Made by a program: the position numbers and the translations under genes. Of a DNA stretch of 64,000 nucleotides, positions 49,310-59,500 are shown in pieces; position 1 is the first letter of the stretch; each line of letters opens with the position of its first letter. The stretch is from the NCBI GenBank assembly GCA_942486035.1, contig CALNXK010000002.1:7017501-7081500 (forward strand), in the 5' to 3' direction. The notes under the pieces are model-generated. The model was not told where the DNA came from, ran no database searches, and was given only the letters and a program-made list of their open reading frames with translations. The DNA is from Porites lobata. Its lineage: Eukaryota; Cnidaria; Anthozoa; Scleractinia; Poritidae.

Positions 49310-50661
49310 ATGTCTGTTCAATCTCTTGTCGAAGAAAACTGGCAAACAACAAAACCTACCATCAAGGAAAGGTGCACGTTCCTGTTTAACAACGATATGT
49401 TGAGCGATGTGAAGTTGATTGTACCTGCAGTGACAAGTGCCGAAAGTGAAAGTAAAAAAGCTAAACGGGTGATCTCGGCTCACAAGTTTATACTGTCGAT
49501 CAGCAGCCCCGTGTTCTACACCATGTTTAACGGTGAATTGCCGGAAACTGGAGACTCTGTGGAAGTGCTTGACTGTGAGTTTGAGACCTTGCTAGAATTT
49601 GTCCGTTTCTTGTACAGCGATGAAGTTACTTTAAGCGGAAGTAACGTGTTGCAAGTGCTGTACTTGGCGAAAAAGTACATGGTGCCTTCACTGCCGACAA
49701 ATGCAGGGAATTTCTGGAAGAGAGTTTGTATCCATCAGATGTGTTCAGAGTTTTGCCAGTTGCTGAGCTACATGAAGACAAAAAGCTGTTAGATCATTGC
49801 TGGAAGCTGATCGACAGGCAAACAAAGGTGGCTTTGGAATCAGCTGAATCAATCGAGAGGTCTGTACTGGAGGCGTTAGTGGAAAGAGATACTCTAAACA
49901 TCAAAGAGATTGATCTGTTTACTGCTGTTAGTCGTTGGGCAACAAATGAATGCGGGAAACAAGGCTTAGAGGTGGAGGGCACAGTTAAAAGAAGAGTTCT
50001 TGGAGACCGTGTTGTCAAAGCAATACGCTTTCCATTAATGACGGAAAAGGAGTTCACCTCAGTTGTTGTCAACAGTGAAATTCTTAGTGCCGAAGAAGTT
50101 AGTGAGATGAACCAGTATTTTAAAACAGAATCAAGTCATCTAGTGGGATTTTCAAAGAAGGCTAGAAAATATAGTTCCCTTAGTGATCTTCTACGATGTC
50201 ATAGATTTACAGGTGGTCGCTATGGAAATGGCACTTGGTCATACGATGGGTCTCCGGACAGCCTCCTGTTTCAGGTGAGCCAAGACATTGAACTGCATGG
50301 AGTATACCTTTTTGGCAAGGACGACAACAACTATTCGGTATCTTTGGAGATAACTGACGACAGTGATAAATTATTATTACTGTCGCAAACTGGAAATTTT
50401 ACATCAGAACCTGTGCATGACTGGAAAGTTGGTGATTACGAGGGGTTTCAATTTTTATTTGATACTCCTATTGATATAGCGAAAAACACTAAATACCGCG
50501 TGAAGGCATTAATATCTGGTCCTCCCTCCATGAGGGGACAAGGACGCTATGAACGTACAGGTTGTTCAGGTGTGCAGTTTACTTTTTTTGATGATAAAGA
50601 TCAAGCTAATAATGGAACAAATCACAAAAGAGGGCAATTCCCTGAATTTCTTTTTACATGA
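49310..50661 (+). CDS. BTB-BACK-PHR protein (BTBD2/3/6-like), one frameshift
   Basis: Intronless, about 450 codons if the frameshift is ignored. BTBD6-type proteins are cytoplasmic Cullin-3 substrate adaptors. The BTB domain (about residues 25-130) has NNDMLSDVKLIV, AHKFILSISSPVFYTMFNG and EFVRFLYSDEV. The BACK domain follows (PSDVFRVLPVAELHEDKKL, FTAVSRWATNEC, AIRFPLMTEKEF). The PHR domain is C-terminal (RFTGGRYGNGTWSYDGSPDS, then FLFDTPIDIAKNTKYRVKAL). The frame changes near 49,694-49,702 (CTTCACTGCCGAC), where one base seems missing between BTB and BACK. Either a recent pseudogene or a sequence error; downstream codons show no decay. The start is the Met directly before SVQSLVEENW; an in-frame upstream Met at 49,088 would add an unconserved extension. 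Confidence 0.85.
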
Positions 50662-51023
50662 TGTGGGCAGTAATAGCACACATTGGTTAATGCCGCAATC
50701 CCCAGGATTTCAAATTTCCTTGGGTAACACTTCTTCGGTTTCATATGTCCAGTGATCGATTTCATGGGAAACGACTGGTAAATTTTATGGGAAATTTTTG
50801 TGTCCAAATTCCATGCCTGATTTGGACACAAGTGTAAGAAACAAAAATAGGATGTAAAATCATGACAACTTTATGTCGATTTGAAGTGCCACTAACCACA
50901 AAAAGTTTTTTCTGCTAATATAAATTTCCTTTTTCTCCTGATCACCACTGCGAAAAAATTATCATTGTAGCAATTTTCGTTAATTTCCTATGAATTTTCA
51001 AAGTTTGTAAAAGCTCCTGGCTA

Positions 51024-51540
51024 GATGGCATCCCTCAGAAGGAGGTGTTTATTTTTAACTTGTAAACGGAATCCCTCAGAAGGAGTTTAACATCCCTCAG
51101 GAGGAGGTACACTGTATTTAGGTATAACTTGTAAATAGAGTCCCTCAAAAGGAGTTTGGCATCTTCCAGAACGAGGTACACCATATGCATGTTTATGTAT
51201 AAATTGTAAATAGAATCCCTCAAAAGGAGTTTGGCATCTCTCAGAAGGAGGTACACTTTATTCATGTATAACTTGTAGACCTTGTAAATGGAATCCCTCA
51301 GAAGGGGTTTGACATCTCTCAGAAAGAGGTACACTGTATTTACGTATATATTTTTTAGCAGCTACTATAATTTGCAGTCTGTCTGCTTTGAATTGTAAAT
51401 GGAATCCCTCAAAAGCAGTTTGACATCCCATAGAGGGAGGTGATTGTGTTTAACCTGTAAAATTTACAATGAAATCCCCCTGAAGGATTTTGAATTACAG
51501 GATTTTTGTATCCCTAATGGAAATCTCCCAGAAGGAGATG
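51024..51540. repeat. minisatellite (GGAATCCCTCAGAAGGAG units)
   Basis: Units of about 30-80 bp built from AATCCCTCAGAAGGAGTTTG and CATCTCTCAGAAGGAGGTAC separated by GTATAACTTGTAAAT-like spacers. Right-hand bracket of the BTB gene. Confidence 0.8.
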
Positions 51541-51574
51541 TCTTTTGCCGAGATATGGTTTCAAAATTAAGTAA

Positions 51575-52190
51575 CAAGAAAAATTAAGACAGAATCCATC
51601 AGGAAATTGAGTAATTTCAACTTTCAGTGGACACAGTTTATCGTATTATATTCTTTTTTACCCTTTCCAAGGGCTATACATATCATTTGTTATCTGTAAT
51701 AACACCAAAGACTATTTCTCATGGGAACCTGAGAAAATAAATGTCAGATTTCACAAGAATTGTGAAAATGCAGCTAAAATTCTGAAAATTTCATGTGTAA
51801 GACAGGGTTGTCATTAAGAGCTGGGGGCCGGCAATTTTCCCCGGCTACTTTTATTGGAAATAGAAACTAAAGAAAAATAGAACCAAAAGAGATCCTTAGC
51901 TGTTTGATTCCTCGCCTACTTGTTGTATTAACCCGGCAACTTGAAATCTTAGTGACAACCCTGGTAAGATGTCATTTTGTGAAATTGGATATTCATTTTC
52001 TTGAGCTTGGTATAAGAAATTTCCTTTGGTGTTATTACACTCAGATAACTAATTTCGTCAATAGCCCTTGAAAAATGTACAGAAAGAATGTGATATCGTT
52101 TAAAATATTCTAGTACAAGGTTTTTGTCCACTGAAAGTTGAAATTACTCAATTTCCTGATCAATGGCCGGCCAATTCCGTCTTACTACAA
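51575..52190. mobile_element. long inverted-repeat element
   Basis: The arms AGGAAATTGAGTAATTTCAA and TTTCAGTGGACA pair with their complement at 52,128-52,161. Further matching stretches (TTGTTATCTGTAATAACACC against GGTGTTATTACACTCAGATA) give about 150-bp arms. A hAT-type MITE sits in the loop. Confidence 0.7.
51803..51963. mobile_element. hAT-type MITE with 6-bp target duplication
   Basis: The ends CAGGGTTGTCATTAAGAGC and complement TTAGTGACAACCCTG. GTAAGA is duplicated (51,797-51,802, 51,964-51,969). A 3' fragment of the family is at 58,227-58,253. Confidence 0.75.
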
Positions 52191-53365
52191 CTAAATTTTG
52201 CAAGGCTGTATGGTACGGTATGGTATGGTAACTTTATTTATACACGGTATTTCCTTCAGGTACATTTTACATTCAAGTATAGAAAACCAACTACCTAACT
52301 AAACTAGAATCTAAGATGAAAACTAAAATAATAAAGATGAAAAGAAAATGCTTTTCAAGGAGGTGTGGTCTAATAAAAGTTAAAGGGAACCCAATGAGCT
52401 GAAGCTATGAAATCTAGAAGAGTTCCCAGTATAGATAATTTCTGAGGAAAAAAGATTCTCTTGTCGTTTGGCACAAATATGGGCCACCGGCTGATGTTAG
52501 AGCACAGCCTTGTATTGTATAAGCTATTTCCACTTTTTATTGTCTGTTTGATGTTGCTATGCACTACAACATGCAAGTAGACAACTCAGTATAATTGTGT
52601 TCTGTAGTTTGAAAGTCCATGGTGATCAGTGCATGATGCATTGTCATTTTATAGGGCTGTAATTAATAAGGGAGCATTTAAGCTTTCAGTACTAATAGGG
52701 TAAGCTTAATTAAAGAAAAATGCCAAAACCTTGCACAATAAAAATGTGTTACAAGTCAAAATTAAATTCAGGTTAAAATTTTTTAACCCCGCACACCTAT
52801 ACCCAGGCAATGCGGGGCATAATTAAAATAGCAGGAGATTTCAGGAGGTTTAGACTGTCACTTTTGCAAGGTATGAGGGTTTGAGAGTACTGGACCAGTG
52901 TTTAATCCACGCTGCATTTTTGCGTCATTGACAAAAATATACCATTCTGATGCAAAATCAAATTATCGTGGAGTCAAACTGACGCAACAAAGGTTACCTC
53001 ATATAATTTATACAAGTACTTCCAAAGCAGCAGTCAATATTAAAAATAAAAAAAAGGTGTGCTTACTAGCTTGAAGTAAGCATGCAAAATGACTGTCATT
53101 TCAGACTACGTGCTTATGAGTAGTTTTTGTGTCAGGCCTTTCACACAGTAAAGAGAGAGACTGGAGTGTGATCAATTCAAGCTTCATTTGTTGAATTTGT
53201 TCTTTTTCTTATGCAAAAGAGAATAGCAGTTGAACATGAAAAGCATGAAGATGGGCTGCGGAATAAGAAAGGTGAAGCTCATGATAGTTTGGATAATATC
53301 AGTTGTTCAGAGATTTAATATCTTAGTTTGACCCAGACCATTCTTGTCAAAATGACCCTATTTAA
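52191..53365. other. intergenic, no recognised gene
   Basis: Starts with a GTATGGTA run and TAACTTTATTTATACACGGT, which resembles a retroelement tail. The rest shows nothing I can support. Confidence 0.35.
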
Positions 53366-53990
53366 CCCATTCGCCCCTGAACCGCCCGTAACCGCCCGTA
53401 CGGATCCAGGTCCTTTCTACCCTTTGTGACGTCATCAGTTTTAACGGTCAAGGACAACTTTCTTCGCTAACTTGTGTAGAGTGAAGAGATCTTTCAAACC
53501 ATACCAGAATGAGCACAATTCAGTCAAGGACACCGGAGAAAGAAGCGAAAAACCACATGACATTGACCTGAAAATCTCCATGAAAATCTTGTTCCATTGC
53601 CCACCTACCTTTCCTTTCACCTAATCCTAAGATCCTAAAAGCTTTCCTAAAAACTCTTCCCACCAAAATGAAGCCTACTATTTTAATGCCCAGCCGGAGA
53701 AAAAAAAATGAGGCAAGAAAAGCCAAAAAAGAAGGGAGGAGAGAAAGCAAAAAGTAAAAGTCAAGACTGCTGTGTCACTTTTAAACCCAAAAAATCTCGA
53801 AATTTTGCTTTCTGCGCATGCCCAAACTTCGCAAGCTGATATTTTGCATCTGGATCAGAAAGCCGCCAAGTGTACGACCTGTTAACCGGTTTGTGGTAAG
53901 TTTTAGCTCTTTATAGCACGACAGTGACCAGAAAACTACTCGACTAGCTTCAAAACGCGTTTTTCGGCAAAATCTCCAGGAGCGAATGGG
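53366..53990. mobile_element. TTAA-flanked TIR element
   Basis: The ends CCCATTCGCCCCTG and complement CAGGAGCGAATGGG are flanked by TTAA (53,362-53,365, 53,991-53,994), as for piggyBac or Kolobok. Non-coding. Confidence 0.7.
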
Positions 53991-54098
53991 TTAAAATGCC
54001 ATGTGGGACATATGACCCACTTTGATTAATTTCTAGATTGAACATTGCTGGAGGCAAGTCTCAGCCAGCGGGAACCATTGGCAGGGCTTACACCCGGA

Positions 54099-54099
<1 letters not shown>

Positions 54100-54135
<36 letters not shown>

Positions 54136-54182
54136 CGCTGTGAAGGGTATGGTTTTCAAGCAGTTTACTCTAGGATAGGGTG

Positions 54183-54213
<31 letters not shown>

Positions 54214-54430
54214 GTATCATTTTTCAGGAAACTGATCAGTTGGTTGAAGATTTTGTCTAGACAAGGTAAACAGCTACTCTAGGATGGGGAATTTGGGGAA
54301 TTTACTCTAGTATAGGGTAGCAAAATTCAGCTGAACTAGCTCTGGTATAGGTTAAGGGTTCCAGGGTCCCAGCGGCACATCCCCACCCAGAAATTCCTAA
54401 AGTACCCCCTCCCCGCCCCCCCGGGGGCTT
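54100..54430. repeat. dispersed repeat (CCATATATGGGCTATATAGG family), fullest copy
   Basis: Bounded by GGGCTTACACCCGG and CCCGGGGGCTTACACGG. Internal CTCTAGGATAGGGT-type copies. See also 19,755-20,000. Confidence 0.65.
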
Positions 54431-54654
54431 ACACGGGAATTCACCTTTGATGCAATCTTGAATAAAGCATGGTACAGGATCAGAAAATTTCTTACAATGG
54501 CTCCCAAAATTTAAATTGAAAATTTACATAATTGGTTTATAATTAAATAAAATTATAAAAAGTAGATGGATACAGGTAAATGATAATACGATAAAAATAG
54601 AAATAGAAACAGTTCAATGTTCATTCCTTCGGTTCAGACCGTCTGGTGACCGTC

Positions 54655-54960
54655 TGGTGCCTCTATATACATGTATGAGGAACGCTTCTCTTGCCTTAGG
54701 GCGTGACATGCTGAGAGTGGGTTGTAATTCCAGAGGAATAATTTCCCTGTCTGTGAATGAGTGACCAGGTTGATTAAAGTGGGAATTAAGGGACTGCTAC
54801 TGTGGTGTTTGCGTGGAGTGAATTGTTTGTTGTCTGCAGTGGGGTGTCTATGTTCTTAAAACCGTTCATGAAGTGTGCGTTTAGTTTCACCTCTCCCTAT
54901 TATTGTTTTTTACATCTTTTACACTGGATCATATATGTTAGGTTTGTTGAGTCACAGGTA
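54655..54960 (-). pseudogene. Penelope-like element GIY-YIG endonuclease relic
   Basis: Across two or three frames the minus strand reads LTYMIQCKRCKKQ, then ETKRTLHERF-like residues, EHRHPTADN, and HFNQPGHSFTDREIIPLEL followed by RPKAREAFLIHV. This is the C-terminal GIY-YIG nuclease of Penelope-like retroelements. Frameshifts make it non-functional. The reverse transcriptase is not found upstream (to higher coordinates). Confidence 0.7.
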
Positions 54961-55764
54961 ATGTGATGTAAGGTAACAGGTAAGTGATATAATGTGATGT
55001 GACGTAAGTGTGCAGCCACCCCCTCCCCCAGGAAAATCAGCAACCCAGTTAAAATCGCCTTTTGGCCTTTCTTATTTTCTTAAATAATGTTCGCCATGAA
55101 GCTTGAATGAGGACAACCAAGTTAAGTCAGAGCAGATGCAGTTGTGTAAAAAAGGGTCTGGGGAAAGACATGCATGAAAACCCTTAACTTGGTCGTGGGG
55201 TAAACTATCTGTGCTAGTCTGCCCACAGACGTCTTCCCTTTCTTTTTGAAAAAGAACTTGATCGCGCGAGCTCCAGTGCGTTGAAGATGGTTTTATTTTC
55301 AATTGCACGTTCAGCAGTTTAAAGACCGAATTGATGATCTGTGAACAGATGTCAATAAGGAACAATTGTACGTACAACTGCAGGAATTCATAACAGCTTT
55401 GGCAACTATAAACAGTGTTCGTTACAGTTTTGTTTGTTTTGAGTATTATCAAATTAGCAAACGAGTTAGAATGTGTCAAAGTTAACTGATTTTTGCTGTG
55501 ATTTTGATGTAGATGTCTTTGTTGTAACAAAAACAGGACGTTTTTTAGGAAGCATTTGTTGTTGTCATATATGATATATAAATAAAAAGCTTTTAAGGAA
55601 TACAGATTGCAGATAATAACAATTATTATAAGTTTTGTTTCCCTTAAATATGCCTTTCTTAAGATACGATAATGCCTGGCACTGATCGATTCAGTCGTTA
55701 CCATAACATTTTTACAGATAATAAATGGATGTTTATTGAAAAGAACTGAATGGTGCATTACAAC

Positions 55765-55900
55765 CAGGGTTTGAAAAGTCTTACATCCAGGGGTCTTATA
55801 TCAGAGTTGTAAAGTCTTACATCCAGGGTTGCAAAACCTTCCATCCAGGGGTTGTAAATCCCTACGTCTTGGGGTTACAAATCCTTACATCCATCTAGTG
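55765..55900. repeat. minisatellite (TTACATCCAGGGGTTGTAAA)
   Basis: Four to five imperfect copies of about 30 bp. Confidence 0.75.
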
Positions 55901-55954
55901 GCTCCGACCCCACCTGCAAAGCCAGGGAAAAGCGCCCTGGGGACGACGTTGGAC

Positions 55955-56237
55955 GATGATGGTGATGATGATGACGAAGACGGCAGTGGTGAAGAAAACG
56001 ACGCTGGAGATAATGATGATGATGATGATGGTGGCGATGATGATGACGATGATGGTGGTGATGATGATGATGATGGTGGTGATGATGATGATGATGATGG
56101 TGGTGATGATGATGACGATGATGGTGGTGATGATGATGATGATGATGGTGGTGATGATGATGATGATGATGATAATGATGATGACGATGATGGTGGTGAT
56201 GATGATGATAATGATGATGATGATGATAAAGATGAAG
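55955..56237. repeat. GAT-rich microsatellite
   Basis: GATGATGATGGTGGT-type triplets, about 280 bp. All three open frames it yields (poly-Asp/Gly, poly-Met, and complements) are artefacts. Confidence 0.9.
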
Positions 56238-56442
56238 ATGAGCTCAGTTAGAGTACGTTAGAGTTGACAAGATGCCCTTAAAGCCTAATTTAACAGAGGG
56301 CTACAATTGACAGCCTGTAACCAGCAGACAAACAGAACCAAACTCTAATGTTTACATTAAGCAAGCAAGCAAGCAGTTCATAGTTGCTCTCAATGTTGGT
56401 GAAACAGAACTATAACGAATGCCAAGAAAATGATTTTGGATA

Positions 56443-56511
56443 CTAAAACAAGGTTCCTCTCATTCTTCGGCCCATTCCTCGGTCATAGACCACATTAAAC
56501 TTGTTGATAAA
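56443..56511 (-). CDS. COPS6: COPS6 terminal exon (INKFNVVYDRGMGRRMRG)
   Basis: 69 nt with TAG stop; acceptor TTTTTTTTCAG. The basic tail ends TLF, against LFF in human. Confidence 0.9.
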   Translation of the reverse strand, partial: FINKFNVVYDRGMGRRMRGTLF

Positions 56512-59500
56512 CTGAAAAAAAAGAATTTTTAAGCTCATTAAAATTGATAATGACTTAACGATGCACTGAATATCACAAAGATTATCATCTACATCAACTG
56601 AACCCAAAGGCACTGGCAGACGTAAGATATGTAGCTCTAACTTAAGAGTTCAAAACTACGAGCAGCCTCTTATATTTCTTCACAGTAAGTAACGAGTAGC
56701 ATGCGAGACATGATCGCGAAGCCCCGGGATAAGAGCGGGTCCTCTTCATCGTGCCTCCAGCTGCCGGCGTGGCTTTTTTCTTTTCTCGCTCATTTCGCTT
56801 GATGGACAGAGAGGCTGCTCGAAGAATGACACAATGGATGTTACTAAAAGGGTGATGGGAACAGGAACGGGGAATAAAAACCCCAAGATCAAAATTTGAA
56901 TTGTCATTTGTTACCCCTGTTCATTTTCTACAGAAGTAGTGAGGAGAAGTTGATAAAATATCGAGCAAATTCACCTTGTGTGATCATGTCCTTAATTCTC
57001 ATGACCACTCTGTTTCACAAAGCGTTGGTATTACAAGAAGAAATTTGATGCTGATCACTCTCAGGAATAAGGAACATGGAGAAAAACAACCCCAACCCTT
57101 TCACCATCCATTACTCATTCTCTGCTTTCAATTTCCCGTTTCCTTTTCCATTTCTCCATTTCCCGTTTCTTGCCTTAGAAATAGATCAATAGAACCGATT
57201 ACACAAAAGGAAATGAAACATTAGAGAACTTTCGCAATAGGATGCCAGGAGAAAGAAAATGGCTAACCTTGCGTGACAGTTTCCTATAAGATTTTTTTAG
57301 CTTAAAAGCCATGAAAAATAATTTCAGCAGGTAAATGTGATGCTTTTTCGCATACGTTGCTAGTAAATCTTCCCCAAGTTAAGGCCATGTGATCATAAAG
57401 GCCTTTAGCTAAGACGTTTCTAAGTAACACACATCAACTGGAAGTGAGCTTTTGCATTCTTAGGCAGTGAGTTTAACCAAATTTTCGGCCTGATCGTCTC
57501 TGTTAGTCTCCATCGCAGCCGTTTTTGTCTCGTCACGCAACGCCCCTCTCAAAACAAAAGCGGCTGCGAGGGAGACTACGTCTCCATAGGAGTAAATGCA
57601 CTTGGCAATACAAATTTGGGAGCTTCCAGGCATATTAAAACGGAAACGCCCTCACTTCCGGATGAAACTAAACAACATGGAGAATGAAATTACACCTTTA
57701 TGTCATATGTTCTTCTATTTTAGGAAATGGATGTAAATAAAATAAACATACCTCATTCAAGCTGTTGGCACCTTTTGTTATTGTGGACAAATAGCACATC
57801 AACATGACATCATTACATTGCTGGAAAAGAGATATGAGACCAATTTATTTTAGGTACACTGATTTGGGCGGCATGTTCTAGATGAGTAAAAAAATGGTTA
57901 TGATACACGACCACAAAGCCTCTTGAGATCGTTTAGAGGGACAGCTTCAAGGTCAGCACATGGCACACTACAGCTGCTGTGTTCAGAAATGCAACTAATT
58001 TTACTTTCTAAAGGCCCCCGACTCTGTTGCGAGAAAGCAGGAGCCGAGTAATCTGGCTCCTGGAGAAAGTAAATTTACATTCCACACTTTTAACGTGAGC
58101 TTGGGACACCTGTTATAGTCTCTGTGGGGTCGGGGAGTGGGCGGGGAGCATTGCGTGACTGCGGACCGAGCGGCTACGAAGGAGACTAGGTCTGTGATAG
58201 AACCAAAAGAAACTCATTGCATACACCTGGCAACTTGAAATCTTAGTAACAACAATGATAATGACAGCATCATGGAAACACCTCTGATGAGAATACAAAG
58301 GACAATCTGGAGTCTAGTCTCCATGACTGCTTGAATTAGCCTGCGAGCAAGCTCCCTCCATTTTTTGGTGCTGCTCGCCAAACAGAGCCTCTGTTTGAGG
58401 GCTACACATGGAGTGAAAATCAGGTGACACTTACATTGTAAAAGTCTTCTCTAAATACATCTGTCTGCATGACTGGAAGCCTCTGGATTAAACTCAATGT
58501 ATCCCTCATTATCTCATGGTTACAAGGAACTTCTCCTGGATTAATTATAATGAAAATAAAAACTCATTAAAGGAGCTGTGTCACGAAATTCAGCCAAATT
58601 AGGAAATTACAAAATGCCTGTTAGATTAAGAGAAACATAAAAATAACTGCTTAAAACTTTAAAGGAAGGTTAAAATAACATAACAGAAACAACAGATGCC
58701 ACGGATGGGCAAAACTGAAGAAGATTGAAACGGATTGAAATTAGAATTTTTTGAAAACTGTTCAGCCCAACAGTTTTTCAAAGTTGATCCCTGCCGCTTG
58801 CAACTTCAAAAATAATGCTCAGGAGACATATTTGTTTGTCTCGGATCTCTGATTTTGTCATATACCTGTAATTTCTTTGCTTACTTTAATTTTCATCGCG
58901 ACTGAGGGCCAGTAATTGGCAAAATTAAACAAAATGAACTGGACTGCTGTGACACAGCCCCTTCTTCAGGTATATGAGAGGGTAGGGATTTCACTAGTTG
59001 AAGTATATGAAAGGGTAGGGAAATCTGTCATTGCAGTCTGTGAAAGGACCTCAAAGAGCTAGCAGACATATTTTATGGCTGTGGAAAAGACAAGAAAACT
59101 TCACGGTTAAGTAATTAATTCATATTTTAAAGACAACAAGAAACAACAAGAAACTGGCATAAGCAGTATCATCAACACTATCAGGAAAGCAAAGTATATA
59201 CGGGCAGGTCACATCGCATGGCTATCTGATAACCATTGGACCATCAGACCAACAGAGTGGACCCCAAGAAATTGGACCAGAAAACAGGGTCATCCAGTTT
59301 GGACCGGTATGGTCAAGTGTAGCCAAGCACAGACACGTGTGGGATCAATCCAGGGAGGAGTTCCTCTGTCAAGAGTGAATACAAACCCTGATGATGATGA
59401 TGGTGATAAAAGAAATGCAGTGTTCTAAACTAGTATGTGACAGGGGTATTTTGTCAACGAAAGGTAAATGAAAGGGGTACTTTTTTTGTCAAAAAATAGT

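Noticed and set aside
55072..55758. 228-codon minus-strand ORF
   Set aside because: AT-rich, low-complexity hydrophobic first half, no domain, no conserved motif and no splice context. Probably chance, with a repeat-derived C-terminal part.
55829..56251. 140-codon Asp/Gly-rich ORF that could pass for an acidic biomineralisation protein
   Set aside because: The acidic stretch is just the GAT microsatellite read in frame. The other frames are equally open, and there is no signal peptide.
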